Counted from the first letter of the stretch, positions 15,848 to 25,443 are shown. The stretch is 60,440 bases of DNA from Desulfurivibrionaceae bacterium (GCA_030145325.1 JAQYVW010000013.1:1-60440); one strand, 5' to 3'. Program-made: numbers and translations. The notes: generated by a model not told the origin, from the letters alone.

Positions 15848-18457
15848 ATGCGCAACTGGTTTAAACATATCCTCCAGACCAGACGTGAGAAGAAGCAGGA
15901 GCAGGCGACCCGCTATCTGGAGATCCTCAAGGGACGTTACCACACCTTCCGCTCCCTGCTGGACAGTAACAACCGGGCCGTGGAATTGATCACCGAACTG
16001 GGAATGCGCTTGCGCGCCGCCCCCCAGGCCGACCTGAAACTCACCCAGCGGACAGAAGAACTCCTGGAGGTCACCGGCGAGATGGTGGAGAAGCTGATCC
16101 ATCTCGATAACGGTCGTTCCCACGGGCTGCTCTTACGTCATCATCGCTTGCAAGAAAAGATCAACGCCCTTACCGCCACCTTGCCCACCATTGAGCATCT
16201 CCCTCTCTGCATCACCCTTGACAAAGCTGATAATCCTGCCGCCGTGGGGGGCAAGGCCGCAGCCCTGGGCAAGCTCCGCCGCGCCGGTGTATGCCGGGTG
16301 CCCGATGGCTTTGTGGTGCCAGTGCATGCCTGCCGTCTATTTCTGGAGCAGGGGGATCTTTCCTTTCGCTTGGTGGGTCGATTGCAGCGCTATCTGCGCA
16401 CCGGCAGCAAGGAAATTCCAGATGCAGTTATCGATGAAATCCATGCTGCAATCATGGCCGCGCCCTTGCCTCCCGCCTTGGCGAGAATTTTGGCCTCGGC
16501 CAGCCGTCCCTTTTTCAGCGCCGGACGGGGGCTGGCGGTGCGGAGCAGCGGGATCAGCGAAGATGGTCGCCGGCATTCCTTTGCCGGTCAGTTCGCCACG
16601 GTTTTAAATGTCACCGAACCAGTGGCACTGGCCACTGCTTTTAAAGAGGTGGTGGCCAGCGCCTTTAACACCCGCAGTATTGCCTACCGGGTGAACAGCG
16701 GCCTTGAACCTCTGGCCTTTGAGATGGCGGTGCTCTGTCTGGAGATGGTTCCAGCTCGCGCCGCCGGGATTCTCTTTACCCGTGATCCCAATCAGCCGGA
16801 AACGGATCGGATGCTGGTCACCGGCGTGTTGGGGATGGGGGATGCAGCGGTGAGCGGGGCAGCGGTGAGCGATATCTTTACCGTAACCCGTACCGGCAAG
16901 CTGGTGGATTCAGCCACCAGCATCGCCAGCAAGGAAACCCGGCAGGTTTGCCTTCCCCAAGGCGGGGTGGGCGAGGAGTTGGTTCCCCAAGAAGAACAAC
17001 AGTTGCCATCACTCACCACCGCCCAGCTTGAACTCCTGGTCGTCTGGAGCCTGTTCATTGAGCGGGATGGTGGTTGTCCGCAGGATGTGGAGTGGGCCAT
17101 CAATGGCCAGGGAGAGCCGGTGATCCTTCAGGCCCGGCCATTGCTGCTGGCCCGTCGCTCCAAGGCAGGCCCTGGGCAACGAGTTGATCCCGCCCAGGTT
17201 CTCCTGGCTGACGGGGTGGAGACCTCTCCGGGGCGGGCCACCGGCCAAGCGATGATTATCCGTAACCGTCAAGATCTCCAAAACCTGCCTGAGGGACCCG
17301 TTATTCTGGTTTTGCATCAGAGCATGGTGGATGCGGTCAATGTTCTTGACAAGGTGGGCGGGGTACTGGTGGATCTTGGCAACCCGGCGGATCATCTCTC
17401 CTGTGTGGCCCGCGAATACGGGCTACCAATGCTCACCGGCCTGCGCCGGGCAACAGCAGAGCTCAGCAATGGTCAATGGCTAACCGTGGAGAGCCGGGGC
17501 GGATTAGTAACGAAGGCGGATACCCAGGCCATTGCCGAAGCCGAAGTCATTGCCGCTGACCGTAAGCTCGCGCCACCGGTGACGGTAACCGCACAGAGCG
17601 AGGAGTCCCCAGAGATCAACCAGTTGCGGCAATTAATGGTGCAACTGAATCTCACCGATGCCTACGGCCCCACCTTCTCCATTGCCGAATGCCGTTCCCT
17701 CCATGATATCGTCCGCTATATCCATGAAAAAGCAGTGCTCTCGATGTTCAACGCCAACGACGCAACCCTTGAGGATACCTCCGGGGTTGTCGTCCACCTA
17801 CAGTCAGAGGTGCCGTTCATGGTCAGCATCATCGATTTGGGCGGGGGGCTGATACCTAAGCGCAAACATAAACGACGGGTATCACCGGAGGAGGTGGTGG
17901 CACCACCGTTCAAGGCGCTATGGCGCGGGGTTGCCACACCTGGGTTGAACTGGGGGCCAGCGTCCGGCGGCAGCATCAACGGCGTGATGTCCAACTATCT
18001 CACCGACCATCGTTCTGCCCGGCCAGTGGGGATGCCCAACTATCTCATCGTCAGCCGCGACTACTTGAATCTCAACGCCCGCATGGATTTCCATTTCACC
18101 ATGGTGGACGCGGTCTGCGGCTTCGACCCTTACCAGAACTACGTCAAGTTCCGCTTCAAGGGCGGCGGCACCACCCCGGAGCGCCGCCAACGCCGAGCCA
18201 ACTGCATTGCCAGAATCCTTGAAGCCCACGATTTTTTCACCGATGCCCGTGACGATCTGGTCAACGCCAACCTGCATGGGGTGCCCCAAGAGGTAATCGA
18301 GGAAAAACTCGTTGTCTTGGGCCAGTTATTGGGTTTTACGAGGTTACTGGACGCAGTGATGGCCGATGACGAGATGGTGGAGCGGATTGCCGAGGCATTC
18401 TTGGCGGGCAATTTTTCCTTGGCAGGAATCAGGCCGGAAGCAGGTGGACAGGAGTGA
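15848..18457 (+). CDS. PEP-synthase-like phosphotransferase lacking the PEP barrel, paralogue 3
   Basis: 869 aa. N-terminal helical region (YHTFRSLLDSNN); ATP-grasp domain with VGGKAAALGKL, AVRSSGISEDGRRHSFAGQF and PQDVEWAINGQGEPVILQAR; swivel domain with His516 in PADHLSCVARE; shared C-terminal domain from about Cys615 (CRSLHDIVRYIHEKAV, IIDLGGGL, FHFTMVDA, YVKFRFKGGG, GFTRLLDAVM). The residue before the histidine differs in each paralogue (Ser, Gly, Asp), while His and the following ARE or CRE are kept, so phosphotransfer chemistry seems retained. It is the last gene of the operon; a strong terminator follows at 18603-18640. The PEP-binding barrel is absent, as in the other two, so annotation as PEP synthase would be wrong. 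Confidence 0.85.
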   Translation: MRNWFKHILQTRREKKQEQATRYLEILKGRYHTFRSLLDSNNRAVELITELGMRLRAAPQADLKLTQRTEELLEVTGEMVEKLIHLDNGRSHGLLLRHHRLQEKINALTATLPTIEHLPLCITLDKADNPAAVGGKAAALGKLRRAGVCRVPDGFVVPVHACRLFLEQGDLSFRLVGRLQRYLRTGSKEIPDAVIDEIHAAIMAAPLPPALARILASASRPFFSAGRGLAVRSSGISEDGRRHSFAGQFATVLNVTEPVALATAFKEVVASAFNTRSIAYRVNSGLEPLAFEMAVLCLEMVPARAAGILFTRDPNQPETDRMLVTGVLGMGDAAVSGAAVSDIFTVTRTGKLVDSATSIASKETRQVCLPQGGVGEELVPQEEQQLPSLTTAQLELLVVWSLFIERDGGCPQDVEWAINGQGEPVILQARPLLLARRSKAGPGQRVDPAQVLLADGVETSPGRATGQAMIIRNRQDLQNLPEGPVILVLHQSMVDAVNVLDKVGGVLVDLGNPADHLSCVAREYGLPMLTGLRRATAELSNGQWLTVESRGGLVTKADTQAIAEAEVIAADRKLAPPVTVTAQSEESPEINQLRQLMVQLNLTDAYGPTFSIAECRSLHDIVRYIHEKAVLSMFNANDATLEDTSGVVVHLQSEVPFMVSIIDLGGGLIPKRKHKRRVSPEEVVAPPFKALWRGVATPGLNWGPASGGSINGVMSNYLTDHRSARPVGMPNYLIVSRDYLNLNARMDFHFTMVDAVCGFDPYQNYVKFRFKGGGTTPERRQRRANCIARILEAHDFFTDARDDLVNANLHGVPQEVIEEKLVVLGQLLGFTRLLDAVMADDEMVERIAEAFLAGNFSLAGIRPEAGGQE

Positions 18458-18602
18458 TTCGGCATCGATAATTTCTAGTAAATTACGCTGTGCAACTCCA
18501 AAAATTGTGACCAAAGACGACGTATTTACTGGTTGCAAGTTCCTACCTGTGCCACATCCTCACCCCGCCAACCGAGGTTCGGCTAAAGACGCGGGTCAAA
18601 TA

Positions 18603-18640
18603 AAAAATGCTCACATATCCAAGGACATGTGAGCATTTTT
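18603..18640. terminator. Bidirectional intrinsic terminator
   Basis: Arms 18603-18620 and 18623-18640 form a nearly perfect stem (AAAAATGCTCACAT with ATGTGAGCATTTTT) flanked by A and T runs. It closes the 6.2-18.5 kb operon on the plus strand and the convergent rubredoxin gene on the minus strand. Confidence 0.85.
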
Positions 18641-18693
18641 CAAGATAGCCTAAAAAACAGCCAAAACAGCCTGGATTAGCTCTCCGCCCCTCC

Positions 18694-19320
18694 CTACAAC
18701 CGGGTATCAAACACCAGTTTGCCACCCAAATGGCCAGCAAGCCCAGCGGTGGCAAGCATAACCACATTCACCAGCAGAAATAACCAACGTGATGACGAAG
18801 GAACATCCATAATCGTCGGATCATTATACCGCCAAGCCACCACCACCACTGCCGCCACCGTGCAGACAACGGCACAAACAATTTTGGTCACGAATATTTG
18901 CGTCATCGCCCCCTTATACCGCTTGTGCCAAGAGACATATCCGGAGAAGAGAACCACCGGCAGGGTAAGAACCACAAAGATCAAGTTGTAGTAGGCGGCC
19001 TCTTGCAAACCGGGGTGACCAAAGAATATGGCCAGCCCAACAAAGATCACCGCTGCCGGCAACACCCCGTTGGGGAAATGCACCGAAATGGGATGGAGAT
19101 GATTCTTATAGATATGGTCGGTCAGCATCTCGTAGCCCTTGGCAAGCAACGAGCCTTGCCCGGTGGACGATGAAGATCCAGCCACCATGGAGGCCAATTC
19201 TTCCCCCTCGGGGCCAACCTCAAAAAACTCACTGGCATCAGCATTACAGACGGGACATTTTGCCGGTGGCTCGTTACCGGCATGAATATAGCCACAAACC
19301 CTACATTTCCATTTTTTCAC
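18694..19320 (-). CDS. Rubredoxin-like domain fused to a DUF2231-type membrane protein
   Basis: 208 aa. Residues 1-34 form a rubredoxin-like iron centre of the rubrerythrin type (CRVCGYIHAG, then CPVCNA: two CxxC pairs). A Ser/Gly linker follows, then a membrane domain of four helices that starts with HPISVHFPNG, the histidine signature of DUF2231 proteins; these histidines may bind haem or metal. The soluble iron centre would face the cytoplasm, so electron transfer between a cytoplasmic donor and the membrane is a reasonable inference. The start ATG has AAGGAGG upstream (19327-19333), immediately beside a long hairpin (19332-19399) that could restrict expression. The gene lies downstream of tatBC on the same strand. 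Confidence 0.8.
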   Translation of the reverse strand: MKKWKCRVCGYIHAGNEPPAKCPVCNADASEFFEVGPEGEELASMVAGSSSSTGQGSLLAKGYEMLTDHIYKNHLHPISVHFPNGVLPAAVIFVGLAIFFGHPGLQEAAYYNLIFVVLTLPVVLFSGYVSWHKRYKGAMTQIFVTKIVCAVVCTVAAVVVVAWRYNDPTIMDVPSSSRWLFLLVNVVMLATAGLAGHLGGKLVFDTRL

Positions 19321-19331
19321 TTCCGTCCTCC

Positions 19332-19399
19332 TTAGGGTCTGTCAAAAAAGAACATGGCTAAAGATGAAAGAGGCCATGTTCTTTTTTAACAGACCCTTA
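19332..19399. terminator. Long hairpin between tatC and the rubredoxin gene (terminator, attenuator or small repeat)
   Basis: Arms 19332-19357 and 19373-19399 pair over about 26 bp (GGGTCTGTCAAAAAAGAAC facing its complement, two mismatches) around a 15-nt loop. Read on the minus strand, the GC-containing core GAACATGGC/GCCATGTTC is followed by a T run, as in an intrinsic terminator. The base of the stem touches the Shine-Dalgarno of the rubredoxin gene (19327-19333). Confidence 0.65.
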
Positions 19400-19595
19400 G
19401 CTTTTACGGGCATCTTGCCGCCCCACTTCCGTAACCATATTACATAAAAAACAACCGTTACGGCCACACCCAACCCACAGTAGCAGCTACCCCAGACATG
19501 AGTCAAGAACTCACTATTTTCTACCCCGACACCTCAGGATAACAAAATAAAGATCCAGTACTAAATTAAAGGGGAAAAGTCAGGGATCAAAACAA

Positions 19596-20315
19596 TCACG
19601 AGTCGCGCAGAAAAAGACGCATGACCAACACTCCAGATTCGTAGAGGCCAATGAGCGGAGCAGTAAGAAGAACAGTGGCGAAAGGATCGCCAACGGTGAG
19701 CAAAAAAGAAAAAATCAGAATACCCAGATAAGCAAATTTACGATTCTCAACAAAATAGCTGCGACTAACCAGGCCAACCTTGGCCGCAGCCACCATCAGG
19801 AAGGGAATCTCAAAGGCAAGACCGAAGGAAAGGGCGAGGCGGGCGACAAAGGTCAGGTAACCATCAAGCTTGGGCATCGGCTTGAGACCAGGCCCGGCGA
19901 AACTCATCAAGAAATGGAGCATCCGGGGCAGCACCGCAAAATAAGAAAAAAGAATACCGCCGACAAACAGCCCGGTTCCCCAAAAAACCACCTTCCCAGC
20001 CAACCATTTTTCAGGGCCATGCAGACCTGGGGCCACAAACATCCAGGTTTCGTACACCAAGACCGGGAAACTACAGATCACCCCCACCAACAGCGCGACC
20101 TTAATATAGGTAACAAACGCCTCGGTGAGATTGGTATAAACAAGCTTGGTGAGGGCCGGATGGGCCGAGAACAAAGGCGCCATGAAGTAACGAGCGATGG
20201 GCTCAGAAAAATAATAGGCAATGCCACTGAAGACCATGACCACCGCAAAGGAAACGATCAAACGCTGCCGCAATTCCTTGAGATGGGTACCGAGGTGACC
20301 GGAAAGCAAATCCAT
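19596..20315 (-). CDS. tatC: Twin-arginine translocase subunit TatC
   Basis: 239 aa, the usual TatC length, with six predicted membrane helices. Family features visible: HLKELRQRL at the N terminus, which forms the signal-peptide binding site; the acidic residue in NLTEAFVTYIKVA; and FPVLVYETWMFVAPGL. TatC binds twin-arginine signal peptides and, with TatA/TatB, carries folded proteins across the inner membrane. Its start overlaps the tatB stop in a TAATG arrangement, so the two are translationally coupled. No tatA lies beside it in this window. Confidence 0.95.
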   Translation of the reverse strand: MDLLSGHLGTHLKELRQRLIVSFAVVMVFSGIAYYFSEPIARYFMAPLFSAHPALTKLVYTNLTEAFVTYIKVALLVGVICSFPVLVYETWMFVAPGLHGPEKWLAGKVVFWGTGLFVGGILFSYFAVLPRMLHFLMSFAGPGLKPMPKLDGYLTFVARLALSFGLAFEIPFLMVAAAKVGLVSRSYFVENRKFAYLGILIFSFLLTVGDPFATVLLTAPLIGLYESGVLVMRLFLRDS

Positions 20316-20818
20316 TACGCGGCTGGCTCTTCCGGTTTGTTCACCGTTTCCACCGTGACAGATTCGGCCACGGCCGGAGAGATAGGCTCAGACACGGGTT
20401 CCGTAACCTTCACCTGCTCAGCCGCACCATTTTCTTCAGACCCGACTTCACCTTCGGCAGCAGGGATAGCATCTGCGGGATCATTAACCCCAACGAAATC
20501 TTCACCGGGCGAAGAGGTATTGATAACGCCAAACTCGTCAAAGCCATCGGGCAACTTATCGGAAGGTGGCGCCCCCTTACCATCCAACCCGTACCAAGGC
20601 TGACCAGCGTTTTCACGCAAATCGTCAACAACTGGCAGGTTGCCGTTCTCGTCTTCTAATTCTTCTTGCAAACTTTGTTTTAGGGAATTGGCGGTTCTCT
20701 TTAACTCCACCATCCCCTTGGCCAACTGCTTGGCAAGATCGGGCAGTTTGTCGGGTCCAAGCACAACCAATCCCAACCCCATGATGAGCAACAACTCCGG
20801 CAGACCTATCCCAAACAT
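20315..20818 (-). CDS. tatB: Sec-independent translocase subunit TatB
   Basis: 167 aa from ATG 20818, preceded by AGGGA; the frame runs open further upstream to 21022, but that extension lacks a ribosome site and would displace the membrane anchor. The protein starts with the TatA/B hallmark MFGIGLPELLLIMGLGLVVL, then GPDKLP and an amphipathic helix (LAKQLAKGMVELKRTANSLK). The initial FGIG and glutamate at position 8 favour TatB over TatA. The C-terminal tail is long, acidic and low-complexity, as is common in TatB. The stop codon overlaps the tatC start. Confidence 0.88.
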   Translation of the reverse strand: MFGIGLPELLLIMGLGLVVLGPDKLPDLAKQLAKGMVELKRTANSLKQSLQEELEDENGNLPVVDDLRENAGQPWYGLDGKGAPPSDKLPDGFDEFGVINTSSPGEDFVGVNDPADAIPAAEGEVGSEENGAAEQVKVTEPVSEPISPAVAESVTVETVNKPEEPAA

Positions 20819-20945
20819 ACGGAATTCCCTAAAAAATAGACAAGATAAATTTGGCTGACTCGCCACACAGGTCGACAGATCAGTCGCAACATTGTTTGCG
20901 GAAAATTTACGGCATTTACTATATGGTGTCAAGGCGCTTGACCGT

Positions 20946-20974
20946 TTGACTTTTTGCAGACCATTGGCTATTGT
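20946..20974 (+). promoter_or_regulatory. sigma70-type promoter, probably for purA
   Basis: TTGACT (20946-20951) and TATTGT (20969-20974) are spaced by exactly 17 bp, giving a leader of about 180 nt to the purA ATG at 21164. The surrounding divergent gap 20819-21163 contains no gene; no purine-type riboswitch was recognised in the leader. Confidence 0.6.
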
Positions 20975-21109
20975 TGCTCTGTTTTGCGTTGTGTCAATGT
21001 TGTGTCCATGGAGACACCGCAAAAAAACATGCTGCCGCTAACCCGCATGGGGTGACGGTAACAGATTAACCAGCAGAGACAACATCCACAGGCCCCAGAC
21101 CTTAAATAG

Positions 21110-22462
<1,353 letters not shown>

Positions 22463-22509
22463 GTTCTCACCCCGCATTCAGCCCTGACGTTTACAAACGC
22501 GGGGGCGCC

Positions 22510-22556
22510 AACAGCGTCAGTACCGGTCAAGCATTTGCCGATACTGACGCTGTTTT
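22510..22556. terminator. Intrinsic terminator of purA
   Basis: A perfect 13-bp stem (22510-22522 with 22542-22554, AACAGCGTCAGTA) with a 19-nt loop is followed by a T-rich tail on the plus strand. It covers the last codons of the convergent glycosyltransferase gene, whose stop codon is at 22517-22519. Confidence 0.8.
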
Positions 22557-23347
22557 TGTTTATACTCGCCATACAGATGCTCCTTGCCGCGCTTTTTGGC
22601 GCCCATGGCCACCACCCCGCATTTTTTCTCCAGTTCAGCCAGTACTGCAGCCCGCCCCGGATGATCATCAAGATGTTTCTCCATGGCCAAGATCCGAAAA
22701 CGATCCATCCCCCAATAGCGCCGGGATAGCTGATCATCATGACCACCAGTCTTAACGATCAACGGCTCATCCACCAACCCCACCGCGTATTGGCGCGCTA
22801 TCCGCAGCCAGAGATCATAATCTTCACAGGCCGGCAAATCTTCATCAAAGAACCCTACCTCAGCAAGAACAGACCGATGAATCAACACCGCCGACGGACT
22901 GACATGACACATCAGCAGTGACGGCACAAAGATCCACCCCTCCTCCTTGTGACGAAACCGTTTAGCCTTCTTAACCAAACGGTCATTACGCAGCCAATGC
23001 TCGTCGGTCTGACTGATCAAGATGTCCGGGTTAGCGGCATGAAAGGCAAGTTGGCGAGCAAGTTTTTCAGGCAGCCAATGGTCGTCAGAATCAAGCAGAG
23101 CCAACCACTCCCCCTTGGCATCTTTAATGCCAAGATTTCTGGCGCTACTAACTCCACGATTTTCCTGGCGCAACACCCGAATCTGCTCCCCATAAGGGGC
23201 CAGGACAGCGGCAGTGTTATCAACAGAGCCATCGTCAACAACGAGCACTTCATCCACCACCACCGTCTGCGCCAACACCGAATCAACAGCCTTGACCACC
23301 TGTCCTGCGCGGTTATGGGTAGGAATAATGACGGAAACGGACATCAA
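22517..23347 (-). CDS. Family 2 glycosyltransferase
   Basis: 276 aa. The N-terminal GT-A fold shows VSVIIPTHNRA, then VVDDGSVDNT, NRGVSSARNLGI and the metal-binding LLDSDDHW, followed by an acceptor-side segment (FFDEDLPACEDYDLWLR) typical of GT2 enzymes that add sugars to polysaccharide or lipid-linked acceptors. The basic C-terminal tail (KKRGKEHLYGEYKQKQRQYR) suggests peripheral membrane contact; there is no transmembrane segment. No other polysaccharide gene is adjacent, so donor and acceptor cannot be assigned. Its 3' end overlaps the purA terminator. Confidence 0.9.
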   Translation of the reverse strand: MMSVSVIIPTHNRAGQVVKAVDSVLAQTVVVDEVLVVDDGSVDNTAAVLAPYGEQIRVLRQENRGVSSARNLGIKDAKGEWLALLDSDDHWLPEKLARQLAFHAANPDILISQTDEHWLRNDRLVKKAKRFRHKEEGWIFVPSLLMCHVSPSAVLIHRSVLAEVGFFDEDLPACEDYDLWLRIARQYAVGLVDEPLIVKTGGHDDQLSRRYWGMDRFRILAMEKHLDDHPGRAAVLAELEKKCGVVAMGAKKRGKEHLYGEYKQKQRQYRQMLDRY

Positions 23348-23542
23348 GCCACCAGAGGTTTTTTATTTACACCAAGCCAGTCAACCAACTGGCGCAAAGA
23401 TAATCGATCAAGGCCGGAACACCAAGGACAACTGCCCCCCAAATCCCACGCCGCCCACACAAAACCAAAAAAGGGCGGCCAGCCGCAAAAACCACAACGA
23501 CCAACAACCCTTAACCCACTTTTTAGCCAGAAGAATCTTTCG

Positions 23543-24004
23543 TTATGGCCGCACTGCCCGCACCACCCCGCTTTTCTGTTTCATATACTTATAATCAACC
23601 CCACCACAGAGGGGATAAGTTTCCCAAAACCCAACCTGCCCCCAACGTTCACTCTCGCCGGTCCAAAAAGACAAGCCCTTATCCTTAATCACACAATCAC
23701 CGGTGAGCTTGCCCTCAATGAGATCATGAAGAGTGTACAGCTCATCACTGGTGGGGAGCCGCCAATCATCATGGCCGCCAAGCTTAACCTGACTGGCCTG
23801 CCCAACAGCCTGATCCCAACCTACAACATTTGCACTGACCCCAACCTGCCACATCAGGCCGGTGGCGACATCCTGGCAAATTCCGTTCCCCAGCGCTTTT
23901 AAGCGCGCATCACCACCCCGGTCAGCCAAATGGCCTCCCGACAAGGCGCATCCTTGCAGCAACAACACTGCGCCAACAATGGTCAACAAAGAATATATAC
24001 GCAT
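23543..24004 (-). CDS. Lipoprotein with Lcl C-terminal (DUF1566) domain
   Basis: 153 aa from ATG 24004, with GGAGGG 6 bp upstream; an upstream in-frame start at 24043 would put a cysteine- and proline-containing tail before the signal peptide and is rejected. The signal peptide ends in a lipobox (LLLQGC, Cys19). The mature part carries the DUF1566/Lcl pattern: DVATGLMWQ, GHDDWRLPTSDEL, FWTGE, and a terminal VRAVRP. Such domains are common in exported proteins of this phylum, and in Legionella a relative is a glycosaminoglycan-binding adhesin, but the role here is unknown. It is a single gene, separated from the lipoprotein operon to its right by that operon's terminator. Confidence 0.8.
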   Translation of the reverse strand: MRIYSLLTIVGAVLLLQGCALSGGHLADRGGDARLKALGNGICQDVATGLMWQVGVSANVVGWDQAVGQASQVKLGGHDDWRLPTSDELYTLHDLIEGKLTGDCVIKDKGLSFWTGESERWGQVGFWETYPLCGGVDYKYMKQKSGVVRAVRP

Positions 24005-24110
24005 CAGCAACCCTCCGCAGTCTTCCATGGGTAGAGGGGGCAACCCCCAACAAAGAACTATCCTTTAATATCACTATAGGCACCCGATCTCAATCTGTAC
24101 AGGCCGCAAC

Positions 24111-24142
24111 AAAAAAACGGCGCCTCAAGAGATGAGGCACCG
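24111..24142 (-). terminator. Intrinsic terminator of the lipoprotein operon
   Basis: The hairpin 24118-24142 (GCCTC with GAGGC plus flanking CGG/CCG pairs and one mismatch, 7-nt loop) is followed on the minus strand by seven T residues (24117-24111). It closes the operon that begins at 26545. Confidence 0.8.
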
Positions 24143-24171
24143 CTAAATTACTCAACGAAGGAAAGGTTATT

Positions 24172-24804
24172 CTAACGATCAGTCACATATCGGGCGCCGA
24201 CAAATACCTCGGCCATATCCACCGCTATCCTGGTCAGCATATTGGTCACCGCAGGAGCTCCATTGGAGCTACGATAGGCAGGCATGGAAAAGGAATCCGC
24301 AACCCGATTAAACATCCCGGTATCAGGATAATCCATGGGCTGATCCATTCCTTGACTAACATACCAAACGGTATTACCGGTTCTTACGTTAAGCAGCCGC
24401 ACCGACACCCCAACCCTGGCCCCACCCAGATCACCGCCGCTCAGGGCATAATCAAGGGTGCCGACCATAACCAGATCACAGTCGTTGGCCTTGCCAATCT
24501 CCACGGCCTGAGCATAATCCCCATAGGGAGAAGACAACTGGCGCACCACCGGGAAGGTCCGCTTGCCCAGCAACACATCCTTAAACAAAGCAGCCACGCC
24601 AATGCCCTGCGCCTCACTCATCCTGGCCGGAACATGAAACGGCAAAACCCCAAGTTTGGCTTGACGATAGGTATCGGTGAGCGGACGAATATAAACCACC
24701 GGCGCACCTTTTTGCGCTTGCACCGGTGGCCGTAGATTCTTGGCGCAGCCACTGACAACCACCCCCAACAACAGCAGCACCACCATCGTTATTTTTATTT
24801 TCAT
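24172..24804 (-). CDS. CsgG/GNA1162-like outer-membrane lipoprotein
   Basis: 210 aa. Lipoprotein signal with lipobox VVSGC (Cys20). The mature domain has the KLGVLPFHVPA opening, GVAALFKDVLLGKRTFPVVRQL and CDLVMVGTLDYALSGG, the alternating pattern shared by TolB-N/CsgG/GNA1162-type periplasmic domains that assemble at the outer membrane. GAGGGG is 6 bp upstream of the ATG. It is the last gene of a minus-strand operon of four exported proteins (26545 to 24172). The assignment rests on fold-like sequence patterns; a flagellar or envelope-complex role is possible because its neighbours resemble FlgO. Confidence 0.65.
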   Translation of the reverse strand: MKIKITMVVLLLLGVVVSGCAKNLRPPVQAQKGAPVVYIRPLTDTYRQAKLGVLPFHVPARMSEAQGIGVAALFKDVLLGKRTFPVVRQLSSPYGDYAQAVEIGKANDCDLVMVGTLDYALSGGDLGGARVGVSVRLLNVRTGNTVWYVSQGMDQPMDYPDTGMFNRVADSFSMPAYRSSNGAPAVTNMLTRIAVDMAEVFVGARYVTDR

Positions 24805-24831
24805 CAGTTACCCCTCTTTCCCACCATCACC

Positions 24832-25431
24832 TTAGCGTTCATAAGCAGACAACTGCCCCTCACCCATGGTGCCATTACTGAAGAGCAGATGATTGATATT
24901 ATTACTGCGTTGAATCTCCATATCAGCCACCGACAGAACTTCCTGAGTATCGGGCTCAATCATCCTCACACTGATAATCACCGAATTCGGAGTCAACGAA
25001 TAGGTGCCCACCACCACCGCCTCAACGTTTTGCTCACCAGTCATCAAGGCCGTGTCACGGGTAAGCATCAATTCACCACTGCCCTTTTTCACCATCAAGT
25101 GCGACGCCTTCCGAACTTCAACGATCCCGAAACCGTTCCTAAACAAGCGCCCAGCCAGGGCATCGGTCAAAGTCCGGCCAAACCGGGAGGTCCGATAGAA
25201 ATCATCGATATCCACCATCGTGGTCATTAACAAACGCCGATTACTGGATAAGGTGTATTTACTGTTGAGCTTCAACTGCACGGCCAAATCGTCGGCAAGA
25301 CCGAAAAAATCCGGGGTTTTAATGGAGACCGTACCGCCGCTCTTTACCGCCCCACAACCGGAAAGCGCCACCAGAGCAAGAGCAAGAACCGCCAAGCGCA
25401 CCATCATGCCGATCCTGTTTATATTTCGCAT
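24832..25431 (-). CDS. FlgO-domain lipoprotein
   Basis: 199 aa from ATG 25431 (AAGGAG 8 bp upstream; a GTG one codon earlier is possible). Lipobox ALSGC puts the lipidated Cys at residue 26. The mature domain resembles FlgO: LLMTTMVDIDDFYRTSRFGR, then LAGRLFRNGFGIVEVRKASH, then AVVVGTYSLTPNSVIISVRM. In Vibrio, FlgO with FlgP and FlgT builds outer-membrane rings around the flagellar motor. No flagellar structural gene is in the window, so a general envelope function is equally possible. It starts 12 bp after the stop of the larger FlgO-like gene. Confidence 0.75.
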   Translation of the reverse strand: MRNINRIGMMVRLAVLALALVALSGCGAVKSGGTVSIKTPDFFGLADDLAVQLKLNSKYTLSSNRRLLMTTMVDIDDFYRTSRFGRTLTDALAGRLFRNGFGIVEVRKASHLMVKKGSGELMLTRDTALMTGEQNVEAVVVGTYSLTPNSVIISVRMIEPDTQEVLSVADMEIQRSNNINHLLFSNGTMGEGQLSAYER

Positions 25432-25443
25432 CACCCAGGCTCC

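Noticed and set aside
20819-21022. Upstream extension of the tatB frame
   Set aside because: No ribosome site, and it would bury the TatB N-terminal membrane anchor; this stretch carries the divergent purA promoter.
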